The translations under genes were made by a program, and so were the position numbers. The notes beneath the pieces are model-generated. The model had not been told where the DNA came from, searched no databases, and was given only the letters and a program-made list of their open reading frames with translations. Below are positions 1-7,819 of a DNA stretch of 64,000 nt, in pieces (position 1 is the stretch's first letter; each line of letters starts with the position of its first letter). Origin of the DNA: Sphingomonas ginsengisoli An et al. 2013 (GTDB taxonomy: Bacteria > Pseudomonadota > Alphaproteobacteria > Sphingomonadales > Sphingomonadaceae); NCBI RefSeq assembly GCF_009363895.1, contig NZ_CP045434.1, positions 2,932,501 to 2,996,500 on the forward strand. Direction: 5' to 3'.

Positions 1-247
1 AGGCCATCTGGTCAGTGAGGCTGATGACCACGCGCGACGGGCCGCTGCCAAGGTCGCTCGCCCAGACATATTGGCCGGGCTTGAGCACCTTGGGACCGAA
101 CGTGTCCATCATGTCCATCCGTGCCGTGTCGGCGGCACTGGCGGCTTCCATCTTGGCTTCTTCGGTCTCCATCGAGGCCGAGGCTGCGGTCGGAATCGAG
201 AGTGCAAGCATCCCCGACGCCGCCAGCGCGATCGCTAGCTTCTTCAT
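1..247 (-). CDS. L,D-transpeptidase-like exported protein (5' part only)
   Basis: Only the N-terminal 82 residues lie in the window; the gene continues beyond position 1. The start MKKLAIALAASGMLALSIP is a classical signal peptide ending at an A-S-A site, so the protein is exported. The visible mature part (GQYVWASDLGSGPSRVVISL) resembles the segment that precedes the YkuD catalytic domain in sphingomonad L,D-transpeptidases, which cross-link peptidoglycan stem peptides in the periplasm. The catalytic HxxxxxxSHGC region is outside the window, so the family call is inference. A GAGAG ribosome-binding site lies a few bases before the ATG. Confidence 0.55.
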   Translation of the reverse strand, partial: MKKLAIALAASGMLALSIPTAASASMETEEAKMEAASAADTARMDMMDTFGPKVLKPGQYVWASDLGSGPSRVVISLTDQMA

Positions 248-356
248 TGCTCTCACCTGCAAAAATTCAGTTGACTTCTTTTGAAAGCTGAAACGGAGCA
301 GGTGCGCGGCTGTTCCCGCAGTGACGGGGGCGAAACGGTCCGTAGGCTCGGAAAAG

Positions 357-396
357 GCAAAGAAAAGCGCCGCTCCCGACCGTAGGGGAGCGGCGC
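357..396 (-). terminator. Rho-independent terminator after the glutaredoxin gene
   Basis: An 11-bp GC-rich stem (367-377 with 386-396) and an 8-nt loop, followed on the minus strand by TTTT and a further T-rich stretch. It sits 27 bp past the stop codon of the minus-strand glutaredoxin gene and separates it from the L,D-transpeptidase-like gene. Confidence 0.8.
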
Positions 397-422
397 CGGA
401 TGCGGCTCAGTACTGATTCGGA

Positions 423-665
423 TCAGACGTGCGCGCTAAGGAACTTTTCAAGGTCGCTGCAGCCGCCGACCTGCTCGCCGTCGACCCAGATCTGCGGGGT
501 GGTGTCGACGCCGTGCTTTTCCTTGAAGGCCTCGACCTCTTCGCGGCTCGACAGGATGTGCTCCTCGACGTCGAAGCCGTTTTCGTCGAGCAAGTCCTTG
601 GCGCGGCGGCCGAAGGGGCATTCGTGGTCGGGCAGGACCATGCGGTAGATGGTGGCGGATGGCAT
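423..665 (-). CDS. Glutaredoxin-family protein, monothiol-type active site
   Basis: An 80-residue thioredoxin-fold protein. The active site reads ECPFG near residue 16, so only the first cysteine of the usual CPxC is present. This is the monothiol form, linked in other bacteria to glutathione-dependent thiol reduction or iron-sulfur handling. The TTPQIWVDGEQVGG segment matches the cis-proline and glutathione-binding stretch. I chose the ATG at 665 because GGAG lies at good spacing upstream; a start at 698 would add 11 residues without homology. It follows the helicase gene on the same strand (60 bp) and ends at a terminator. Substrate is not known. Confidence 0.85.
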   Translation of the reverse strand: MPSATIYRMVLPDHECPFGRRAKDLLDENGFDVEEHILSSREEVEAFKEKHGVDTTPQIWVDGEQVGGCSDLEKFLSAHV

Positions 666-725
666 GTCGGTCTCCGTGGCTGGATGGCTTGCCTTCAAGA
701 GCGCGCCATCGCCGCGCCGGTTCCG

Positions 726-3089
726 TCAGCCGAGGCTGACGAAACTGTCGAGGACGCGCTTGCGGCCGGCGTGCTCGAAATCGATCTCGAGCTTGTTGCC
801 CTCGATGACGGCGATGGTGCCGTAGCCGAACTTGCCGTGGAACACGCGCTGGCCGAGCGAGAGGTCGTCGCGGCCCTTGTTGCCGAGGCTGACCGCGCTG
901 GCGCGGACCTCGACCGGCGGACGGGCGCTGTGCGCCGGGCGGCCGCTGCGGTCGTCGAGCTGGGCGCGGAAGTCGGAGGCGGCGCGCTGGAAACCGGGAC
1001 CGCGGGTGCTCGCGCGGGCGACGTGGGCGAAGGGGTCGCTATGTTCGCTCCACTGGGCTCGCCACAGCGACTCGCCGCCGGTCATGGTGGTTTCCTGCTC
1101 GACATGGTCGGCGGGAAGCTCGGCGATGAAGCGGCTGGGAATCGAGCTTGTCCACTGGCCGTAGATGCGGCGGTTGGCGGCGTGGAAGATGGTGGCGCTG
1201 CGCCGCGCGCGGGTGATCGCGACATAGGCCAAGCGGCGTTCTTCCTCGAGGCTGGCGAGTCCGCCTTCGTCGATCGCGCGCTGCGAGGGGAAGACGCCCT
1301 CTTCCCAGCCGGCGAGGTAGACCATCGGGAATTCGAGGCCCTTGGCGGCGTGGATGGTCATGATGGTCACCTTGGGCTCACCACGCGCGGCGTCATTGTC
1401 CATCACCAGGCTGACATGCTCGAGGAAGGCGGGGAGGCTTTCATATTCCTCCATCGCACGGGCAAGTTCGGCGAGGTTTTCGAGCCGGCCAGCGGCCTCG
1501 GCCGAACGTTCGGCCTGGAGCATGGCAGTGTAGCCCGATTCCTCGAGCATGAGCCGGGCGATCTCGGCGTGGGGGGCGGCGCGGTTGGCGCCGGTCTCGG
1601 CGGGCAGGTTGGCGCCGTCGGTCGCGGTCGACAGGTGCATCTGCCGCCAGCGGGCGAAGTCCCCGACGAAGCGGCCGAGGCTGCGGCGGGCCTGGGGGGT
1701 CATCTCGTCCGAATCGAGCATCTGCGCGGCCGCCAAGAGTAGCGGCAGCTGGGCGGCGCGGGCGTGGCGGTGGATCGCCGCCACCGCCTTGTCGCCCAAT
1801 CCGCGCTTGGGGGTGTTGACGATCCGCTCGAAGGCGAGGTCGTCGGCGGGGGACTGGATCAGGCGGAGGTAGGCGAGCGCGTCGCGGATCTCGGCGCGCT
1901 CGTAGAAGCGGAAACCGCCGACGATCTGGTAGGGGAGGCCAATCGCGATGAAGCGTTCCTCGAACTCGCGGGTCTGGAACTGGGCGCGGACGAGGATGGC
2001 GACGTCGTCGGGGGTGCCGCCATTGCGCTGGTGCGCCTCGACCTCCTCGCCAACCCGGCGCGCTTCCTCGGGGCCGTCCCAGACGCCGATCACGCGGACC
2101 TTGTCGCCGACGTCGACCTCGGTCCACAGCGTCTTGCCGAGCCGGCCGCTGTTGTTGGCGATGAGCCCGCTGGCGGCGCCGAGGATGTGCGGGGTCGAGC
2201 GGTAATTCTGCTCGAGCCGGATCACCGCGGCGCCGGGGAAATCGACCTCGAAGCGGAGGATGTTGGCGACCTCGGCGCCGCGCCACGAATAGATCGACTG
2301 GTCGTCGTCGCCGACGCAGCACAGGTTGCGGCGCGGCTCGGCGAGCAGCTTCAGCCACTCATACTGGACCGCGTTGGTGTCCTGATATTCGTCGACCAAG
2401 ATGTAGCGGAAGCGGTCGCGGTAGCGCTCGAGCACGTCCGCGTGGGTGCGGAAGATGGTCAGCATGTGGAGCAGCAGGTCGCCGAAGTCGCAGGCGTTGA
2501 GCGTTTTCAGCCGCTCCTGATAGCGGGCGTAGAGCTCACCACCGCGGCCGCTGGCGAAGGCCTCGCTCTCGCCCGCGTCGACGTCGGCGGGGACCATCCC
2601 CTTGTTCTTCCAGCGGTCGATGCAGGCGGCGAGCTGGCGCGCGGGCCAGCGCTTTTCGTCGAGCTCGGCGGCAACGATCAATTGCTTGAGCAGGCGCAGC
2701 TGGTCGTCGGTGTCGAGGATGGTGAAGTTGGACTGGAGGCCGGCAAGCTCGGCATGGATGCGGAGCATCTTGGCGCCGATCGAGTGGAAGGTGCCGAGCC
2801 ACGGCATCCCTTCGATCGCGCCGCCGCTGATCCGGCTGACCCGCTCCTTCATCTCGCGCGCGGCCTTGTTGGTGAAGGTGACGGCGAGGATCTGGCTCGG
2901 CCAGGCGCGGCGGGTGGCGATGAGGTGGGCGAGGCGGGCAGTGAGCGCGGCGGTCTTGCCGGTCCCGGCGCCGGCCAGCACCAGCACAGGGCCGTCGGTG
3001 GTCAGCACCGCCTCACGCTGGGGCGCGTTCAGCCCGTGGAGATAGGCGGGGTCGGGCTGGGCGAGCGGAGTGACGGCGGATTCGGGCAC
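726..3089 (-). CDS. uvrD: ATP-dependent DNA helicase UvrD/PcrA
   Basis: 787 residues, normal for superfamily 1A 3'-5' helicases acting in nucleotide excision and mismatch repair and in removing proteins from DNA. Visible motifs in order: Walker A GAGTGKT (40-46), motif Ia TFTNKAAREM, motif II DEYQDTN (233-239), motif III GDDDQSIYSWRGA (260-272), motif IV QNYRS, motif V TIHAAKGLEFPMVYL and motif VI YVAITRAR. The C-terminus has the Tudor-like segment (FGYGTIAVIEGNKLEIDFE) that binds RNA polymerase in PcrA/UvrD. The start is GTG. A hairpin and a DnaA-box-like 9-mer lie upstream. UvrD and PcrA cannot be separated from sequence alone. Confidence 0.97.
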   Translation of the reverse strand: MPESAVTPLAQPDPAYLHGLNAPQREAVLTTDGPVLVLAGAGTGKTAALTARLAHLIATRRAWPSQILAVTFTNKAAREMKERVSRISGGAIEGMPWLGTFHSIGAKMLRIHAELAGLQSNFTILDTDDQLRLLKQLIVAAELDEKRWPARQLAACIDRWKNKGMVPADVDAGESEAFASGRGGELYARYQERLKTLNACDFGDLLLHMLTIFRTHADVLERYRDRFRYILVDEYQDTNAVQYEWLKLLAEPRRNLCCVGDDDQSIYSWRGAEVANILRFEVDFPGAAVIRLEQNYRSTPHILGAASGLIANNSGRLGKTLWTEVDVGDKVRVIGVWDGPEEARRVGEEVEAHQRNGGTPDDVAILVRAQFQTREFEERFIAIGLPYQIVGGFRFYERAEIRDALAYLRLIQSPADDLAFERIVNTPKRGLGDKAVAAIHRHARAAQLPLLLAAAQMLDSDEMTPQARRSLGRFVGDFARWRQMHLSTATDGANLPAETGANRAAPHAEIARLMLEESGYTAMLQAERSAEAAGRLENLAELARAMEEYESLPAFLEHVSLVMDNDAARGEPKVTIMTIHAAKGLEFPMVYLAGWEEGVFPSQRAIDEGGLASLEEERRLAYVAITRARRSATIFHAANRRIYGQWTSSIPSRFIAELPADHVEQETTMTGGESLWRAQWSEHSDPFAHVARASTRGPGFQRAASDFRAQLDDRSGRPAHSARPPVEVRASAVSLGNKGRDDLSLGQRVFHGKFGYGTIAVIEGNKLEIDFEHAGRKRVLDSFVSLG

Positions 3090-3170
3090 ATGCCCGAGGT
3101 AGAACGCGCGGAACGAAACGGCAACTTCCAGCGCGAATCGGGAAGCGGGCTGTTAAGCCCGAAATCCCCA

Positions 3171-3179
3171 TTATCCACA
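3171..3179 (+). promoter_or_regulatory. Single DnaA-box-like 9-mer (TTATCCACA)
   Basis: A perfect match to the strict DnaA consensus, 82 bp upstream of the helicase start and beside a small hairpin (CGGGCT-GTTA-AGCCCG, 3147-3162). One box can act as a titration or regulatory site but is not evidence of an origin; no second box is visible nearby. A chance match is possible. Confidence 0.35.
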
Positions 3180-3254
3180 GGCTTCGCACCTCCGAATCCG
3201 TTTTGCGCGAATCGGAAAACGGGTCATCTTGAATGGGTGATCGGGGGCAGCGGC

Positions 3255-3928
3255 CTCCGCCGGAACGGACCGGACCCGCAAGGGGAAGGGAAGAACTGGA
3301 AGGGGTTTAGCAACCGATCTCCGCCGGCGAAGGCGCCGGAGTGGAATTCATGGGCACGAAGGCTTCCCCAGGATGTCGTCGGTCCCGCGAAGGATCTCCG
3401 GAGAGCGCTGTCGGCAAGAGGCGCCGGAAGAGATGATCTTCTTCGCTTCGCTCGATCGGTCGGTCCTCGGACATGACCAGGAAGGTGAGACGAACGATCG
3501 TCCCAAGAAGGGCCGCGGAACGACGAGCGATGGTCTGGTGGTCGCAAGATGCCAGGTCCGGTCCGAAGCTCCGGCAATATGGGTCTGGTGCGGCAACGCG
3601 TCAGGTCCGGACGGCAGGAGGGGAGGACAGCCCGAACGAAGTCAGCGCGCCGCAAGGCGAGATGACCGCGAGAAGCACTTCCGCAAGGAAGGGTGGATGC
3701 GAGCGAGGGCAGAAGCAGTTCGACAGGGCGGTTTCCGCAAGGGAGCAGGCCGGACGAGTTGGGGAAAGGGCTTCCGAGGAGGAAGCGGCGCTTGAAACGA
3801 ACGCGACGCCTGAGCTGGTACGCAAGGATCGTGAACTGGGAGGGTCCCAAGGCCCGACCGCGAAGCGAACACCGGCCGATCCAAGACTCGGCGCAGTGGG
3901 GGCTGGCAGCGATGCCGGCCCCCATTTC
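3255..3928 (+). ncRNA. Candidate long structured RNA (hairpin-rich, purine-rich gap)
   Basis: The stretch 3090-4049 holds no convincing protein gene. Two blocks I counted (3481-3540 and 3661-3720) are about two-thirds purine on the + strand. Hairpins with GCAA tetraloops lie at 3275-3284, 3590-3599, 3648-3659 (with an outer GTCA/TGAC stem at 3641-3644 and 3663-3666), 3678-3691 and 3733-3744. A further perfect 6-bp hairpin is at 3770-3786. A 10-bp GC stem at 3898-3923 followed by ATTT could end the transcript. The overlapping ORFs (3473-4045 on +, 3224-3925 on -) use AGA, AGG and CGA codons freely and lack the high GC3 of the neighbours. I do not recognise the RNA class; the conserved signatures of RNase P RNA, tmRNA and SRP RNA are absent. 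Boundaries are rough. Confidence 0.35.
3898..3928 (+). terminator. Terminator-like stem at the end of the hairpin-rich gap
   Basis: A 10-bp stem, 3898-3907 with 3914-3923, containing one G-T pair, with a 6-nt loop and followed by ATTT. The T tract is weak. It could terminate a + strand transcript from the preceding hairpin-rich region. Confidence 0.4.
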
Positions 3929-3995
3929 GCGTTGGGGTCGAATGGCATCTGGCTAGGCGGGGCGGCGCTGCGCGGGGCCGGGTGGGCCGGCCATG

Positions 3996-4025
3996 AAAAA
4001 GGCGGCGGCATCGCTGCCACCGCCC
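3996..4025 (-). terminator. Rho-independent terminator after the DUF3597 gene
   Basis: A GC-rich imperfect stem (4001-4010 with 4015-4023) followed on the minus strand by five T, 25 bp past the stop of the DUF3597 gene. Confidence 0.75.
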
Positions 4026-4049
4026 TCTCCACTCATCGTTGGTGACGCG

Positions 4050-4475
4050 TTAGTCGAGCATCGAGGCCGGCACCTTGCCGCCGTTCGCCGCGAGCTGCTT
4101 CATCGTCGCCTTGTGCAGCCAGATGTTCATCTCGGCGCTGCCGTCGAGCGCGCCGGTGTAACCAAGCTCCTTCGCCAACTCCTTGCGGTTCTCGAGGCTC
4201 GAATCGATCCCGAGCAACTTCATCAGGTCGACGATCGAGGTCTTGTAGTTGAGGTCAGGATTGCCCTTTTCCTGGGCGATCTGCTGAAGGACCTGCTCGA
4301 CATCGACCTGTTGCTGCGTCGCGGGCGCCGGCGCAGGCGCCGTGGCGACGCCGCCCTGGGGCTGCGGCGTGGTCGAGGCAGGGGTTCCGGCGGGCATGCC
4401 GGCCGGGATCTGCTGCGTTGGCGCGGCCGACTTGTGACCGAAGATGGCGTCCTTGATCTTGCCGAAAAAGCTCAT
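4050..4475 (-). CDS. DUF3597 domain protein
   Basis: 141 residues. The N-terminus MSFFGKIKDAIFG and the C-terminal half (VDLMKLLGIDSSLENRKELAKELGYTG to WLHKATMKQLAANGGKVPASMLD) match the DUF3597 family. Part of that family resembles LysM-adjacent small domains, but its function is not known. A proline/alanine/glutamine-rich flexible segment occupies about residues 20-55. No signal peptide. It follows the PA2169-type gene by 3 bp on the same strand and precedes a terminator, so the two probably form a two-gene operon. Confidence 0.85.
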   Translation of the reverse strand: MSFFGKIKDAIFGHKSAAPTQQIPAGMPAGTPASTTPQPQGGVATAPAPAPATQQQVDVEQVLQQIAQEKGNPDLNYKTSIVDLMKLLGIDSSLENRKELAKELGYTGALDGSAEMNIWLHKATMKQLAANGGKVPASMLD

Positions 4476-4478
4476 GAT

Positions 4479-4925
4479 TCAGGCCTCCATTCCGTGCTTG
4501 AGGTTACTCACCTTGTCGTGCCCCTTGAGGACCGACTGGTACGCGCGCTCGACCACCGACCGGCTGTCGGTCGGCAGGTTGGCATCCTTGAGCGCCAGCT
4601 CGAACTTCTCCTTGAGATAGTCCTCGCCTCGCTCGACCTCGTTGATGATCGCCTTGTCGTCGCGGCCGGTGACCGCCGCCTTCAGATCGAGGAAGCGCTG
4701 GTGGGTCGCGCCGAGGAAGCTGCCGTCCTCGGGCGGGGTGCCGCCGGCGCGACGGATTTCCGCACGAAGGTCCTCGACCAGCTGGCTACGGTCGTCGGCC
4801 ATCGACCGGAAGAGTTCCTGGAAACGGGTCGAGTCGGCGTTGCTCGCGGCGTCGCGATAGCCGTTGATCGAGTCGATCAGGGTGGTCGTCAGCGTCTCGA
4901 GCGTGGCGGTGCCGGTGTCGGCCAT
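4479..4925 (-). CDS. PA2169-family four-helix-bundle protein (DUF2383)
   Basis: 148 residues, predicted all-helical, with the ferritin-like DUF2383 pattern: TLIDSINGYRDAA at the start, a central ELRAEIRRAGG-type segment and a C-terminal VERAYQSVLKGHDKV. Family members are often stress-associated and their biochemical role is open. It is the first gene of a probable operon with the DUF3597 gene (3-bp gap). A GGAGA-type ribosome-binding site precedes the ATG. Confidence 0.85.
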   Translation of the reverse strand: MADTGTATLETLTTTLIDSINGYRDAASNADSTRFQELFRSMADDRSQLVEDLRAEIRRAGGTPPEDGSFLGATHQRFLDLKAAVTGRDDKAIINEVERGEDYLKEKFELALKDANLPTDSRSVVERAYQSVLKGHDKVSNLKHGMEA

Positions 4926-5098
4926 CGAAGGTTTCTCCAGATTAGTGAAATTTGTGGCTCGTCAACGAACGGCGGGAGCGGGAGTTCGCTCGCGACCAAG
5001 AAAAAACGCGCCGCAATGAACGGCATTCCCGGAGAGCCCGGTCCGGCTTGAATCCGTCGCCGCTTTGGGGCTTCTTCGGCGGCACAGCGGGGGTGGGC

Positions 5099-6871
5099 AT
5101 GGACGCAATCGCCGAGACGACGGGCGCCAGCGGGCGCGACTGGCGCCTTCCGCGGCTCGGCGATCATGCATTGATCCTCTATCGGCTGATCTGGGCGCTG
5201 CTGGTCACGGTCGCCATTCTGGCGAACCTCGCCGGGCCTTATTACAACGATCGCCTGCAAACCCAGGTGTTCAATCCGTTTTCCGACCTTGGCCTACGGC
5301 AATGGGATGGTCGTCGCCTGCAGGTGCCGCATCGCCCGGCACTGGAACGGGCGGGAATTGTGGCGGGGTCGGAGATCGTTGCGATCGGCGGTCGGCACGT
5401 CGCCGCCGACGCCAGCCTCGAAGCGGTGGCGAAACGTCTGCAGGCGCAGCCCAATCCAGCCACGGTCACGATCCGCCGACCCGATGGGCACGAGCGCACC
5501 TATCGCCTGCAACGAAGCAACCGCTGGATCGAGCTGAGCTATGTCGGGACGGGCCTCACCAAGGCGAGCCGACTTGCGATCGATCTGGCCGTGGCGGGGA
5601 TTGCCAACGTGCTGCTGTTGAGCGCCTCGACCCTCTTGTTCTGGCGGCGGCCGCGCGACGGACTTGCGGTGCTGCTGGCGCTGGCGACTGCGACCTTCGC
5701 GGCCAGCGACAACCTGACGTATTTTACGTGGCGCGAACTCGGCCTGTCGGACCTGGCCGGCTATGTCAGTGCGGCTGCCACGGCTGCGCTCTTGCTCGGC
5801 ATGTTGCTGTCCCCCGATGGTCGCTTTCAGCCGCCGTGGAACCGCTGGGTCGCGCTGACCATGGTGTCGGCGATCCTGTTCAGTTTCCTTGGGCCGTTGC
5901 TCGGCGTGCCGGTCTGGGCCTCGATCCTGCCGTTCATCGGCTCGTTCCTGGCGGTGCTGGTCGCCATGCGCGCGCGGTTTCGGGCGACGCCGTCCGGGAC
6001 CGCGGCCTGGCAACAGCAGCGCTGGTTGGTGCTGGGTCTGGGAGTTGCCGCGGTGAGCGTGGTAGCGACGTTCATCCTCAATTCGCTGGCCCAGACGACC
6101 CTGCTGACGCGGCAACAGCTTGTCTGGGCCTATATCGGGGGCGGTGTGGCCCAGTCGCTGGTTACCCTGTTCATCGTCGCCGGGATGCTCGTCGCGTTGC
6201 TGCGCTATCGCCTCTACGACGCCGACGCCGCGCTCAGCCGGTCGGCGGGCTATGCGGTCGTCGGCCTCATGTTCGCGGCGCTGTTCGCGGGCTTCGCCAA
6301 GGCGATCGAGATCGGCATGGACACCGCCTTCGGCTCGTCGAGCGGGGCGGTCCCCGGCATTGCCGCGGCGGTGCTGGCGACCGTGGTCGTGACCCCGGCG
6401 CAGAGCCGCATTCAGAATTGGGCGGACAATCGCTTTCGCAAGGCGCTCGGTCACCTGCGGCGCGACCTGCCGGCGAGCGTCGACGACCTTCGCGAGACCG
6501 CGAGCCTGGCGGAGTTACTCGACGACGTGCTCGAGCGGGTCAGCGTCGGCGTACGCGCGACGGCGGCGGCGATCGAGATGGACGGCCGGATCGTCGCCGA
6601 GCGCGGCGCGGCGATGACCGACTGGCCGCTTCGCCTGCCGCTCCAGATCGAGCATCATCATGCCGGCGAGGAGGGCTGGGTGCTGGTCGGGCCGCGGCCG
6701 GACGGCAGCCCGCTCGGCAAGGACGAGCGCGAGGCGCTCGAGAGCGTGCTCGATCCGGTCAGCCGGGCGATCCGGATCGTACGGACCCGCGAGGAACGGG
6801 AGGCGCGGCAGGCGGCGCTCCTCGACGGCATCGGGCGACGGCTGGCGGCGCTCGAGGCGCGGCTGGCGTGA
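5099..6871 (+). CDS. Polytopic membrane protein with PDZ-like domain, sensor-like
   Basis: 590 residues. TM1 (about 27-47) is followed by an extracytoplasmic stretch of about 110 residues with a PDZ-like core (ALERAGIVAGSEIVAIGG... ATVTIRRPDG). About seven more hydrophobic segments lie between residues 160 and 440, and then a soluble C-terminal region with coiled-coil character. The layout resembles the input half of membrane histidine kinases, but I see no H-box or ATPase domain. It could be a sensor without a transmitter or a scaffolding protein. I chose ATG 5099 because GGGGGTGGG precedes it; the upstream extension from 4952 is Arg-rich and unconvincing. No function is assigned. Confidence 0.75.
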   Translation: MDAIAETTGASGRDWRLPRLGDHALILYRLIWALLVTVAILANLAGPYYNDRLQTQVFNPFSDLGLRQWDGRRLQVPHRPALERAGIVAGSEIVAIGGRHVAADASLEAVAKRLQAQPNPATVTIRRPDGHERTYRLQRSNRWIELSYVGTGLTKASRLAIDLAVAGIANVLLLSASTLLFWRRPRDGLAVLLALATATFAASDNLTYFTWRELGLSDLAGYVSAAATAALLLGMLLSPDGRFQPPWNRWVALTMVSAILFSFLGPLLGVPVWASILPFIGSFLAVLVAMRARFRATPSGTAAWQQQRWLVLGLGVAAVSVVATFILNSLAQTTLLTRQQLVWAYIGGGVAQSLVTLFIVAGMLVALLRYRLYDADAALSRSAGYAVVGLMFAALFAGFAKAIEIGMDTAFGSSSGAVPGIAAAVLATVVVTPAQSRIQNWADNRFRKALGHLRRDLPASVDDLRETASLAELLDDVLERVSVGVRATAAAIEMDGRIVAERGAAMTDWPLRLPLQIEHHHAGEEGWVLVGPRPDGSPLGKDEREALESVLDPVSRAIRIVRTREEREARQAALLDGIGRRLAALEARLA

Positions 6872-6952
6872 GGAGGTGGCCAGGCGCGGCGGCGATTGCC
6901 AACGGCGGCATCGCGCGACAGGTTGGTGCCCCGCGTACTTGAGGGAAGTGAA

Positions 6953-7747
6953 ATGTCCGGTGTTGTGATGCTTACCGCTGCTGCCGCCGCGACGCTGCTT
7001 CAGCCGACCTCGAAATGGATCGTCGATTTCGACGAGACCCAATGCACCGCCTCGCGCGATTTCGGGACGGCGGAGAGGCCGCTGACGCTGCTGCTCAAGG
7101 CGCCGGTGACGGGCGATGTCATTCAGCTGTTCATCGCCCGCGGTGCGCTCGGCACGTCGGTCGCACAGCCGTTGCAGGCGACGGTGTCGTGGGGCGGGGC
7201 AGCGCCGCGGAAGATCGACGCGCTGACCTTCCGGGCGGTGACGGTCAAGCGGCAGATGTTCCTGATCAATCTGCCCCGGACGGATGTGGCCGCGGCGGCG
7301 GCGGCGGGCGCGAGCGACCTCAAGGTCGACGGCCTCGGGCTCGGCTTCGATTTCAACCTGGGCCCGCTCGCCAACATGCTGAAGGTGATGGACAGCTGCG
7401 TCAGCGATCTCGCCACGCACTGGAATTATCATGATGACAAGTCCGGTGCGGCCGACCCGCTCAAGACGCACGCCAAAGGACCGCTCGTGCGCCTGTTCAG
7501 CTCGGACGATTACCCCAGCGACGCCGTGCGCAACGATCAGAGCGGCGAGGTGGCGGCGGTGCTGCTGATCAATCCGGACGGCAAGGTGGCTGACTGCACG
7601 CTGACCAAGACCAGTGGGGTGGCGGTGCTCGACGCGCAGACCTGCGCGATCGTCCGCGACCGAGCGCGGCTGCAGCCGGCGATCGGGCTCGACGGCAAGG
7701 CGGCGCGCGACGTCTATACTTATCGCGTCCGGTGGCGGATGCCGTAA
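6953..7747 (+). CDS. Exported protein with TonB C-terminal domain
   Basis: 264 residues with an N-terminal hydrophobic stretch (VVMLTAAAAATLL) that can act as a signal or anchor. The last 70 residues (SGEVAAVLLINPDGKVADCTLTKTSG to YRVRWRMP) are a TonB_C-type beta-alpha-beta domain, which in TonB contacts outer-membrane receptors. The usual Pro-rich linker of TonB is missing, and the middle of the protein is an unassigned beta-rich domain with one Cys pair. It is probably a stand-alone TonB_C protein rather than the energy transducer itself. GAGGGAAG sits 5 bp before the ATG; an upstream in-frame start at 6896 is less likely. Confidence 0.75.
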   Translation: MSGVVMLTAAAAATLLQPTSKWIVDFDETQCTASRDFGTAERPLTLLLKAPVTGDVIQLFIARGALGTSVAQPLQATVSWGGAAPRKIDALTFRAVTVKRQMFLINLPRTDVAAAAAAGASDLKVDGLGLGFDFNLGPLANMLKVMDSCVSDLATHWNYHDDKSGAADPLKTHAKGPLVRLFSSDDYPSDAVRNDQSGEVAAVLLINPDGKVADCTLTKTSGVAVLDAQTCAIVRDRARLQPAIGLDGKAARDVYTYRVRWRMP

Positions 7748-7819
7748 CGCTGGAACAACGATCGCCGCTGGTGCAAGCGGGGACGACGCGGTAGCGGTCC
7801 TCGTGAGGGAGATTTCGAA

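Noticed and set aside
3147..3179. Possible replication origin (DnaA box plus hairpin)
   Set aside because: Only one consensus 9-mer, no AT-rich region, and none of the usual alphaproteobacterial origin neighbours (hemE, parAB, dnaA).
1764..3476. Long ORF antisense to uvrD
   Set aside because: Same reason; uvrD on the opposite strand has all helicase motifs.
3600..3622. SRP-RNA-like motif (TCAGGTCCGGACGGCAGGAG)
   Set aside because: Resembles the 4.5S RNA loop, but the closing stem does not pair and the conserved AGCAG is replaced by AGGAG; the long flanking helix is not found.
3224..3925. Minus-strand ORF of 233 codons in the uvrD/DUF3597 gap
   Set aside because: Arg/Ser/Pro-rich translation with no domain and no ribosome-binding site; it is antisense to the hairpin-rich purine-skewed strand, as seen opposite structured RNAs.
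3473..4045. Plus-strand ORF of 190 codons in the same gap
   Set aside because: Frequent AGA, AGG, CGA and GCA codons and only moderate GC3, unlike all neighbouring genes; no similarity recognised and its 3' end runs through two terminator-like stems.
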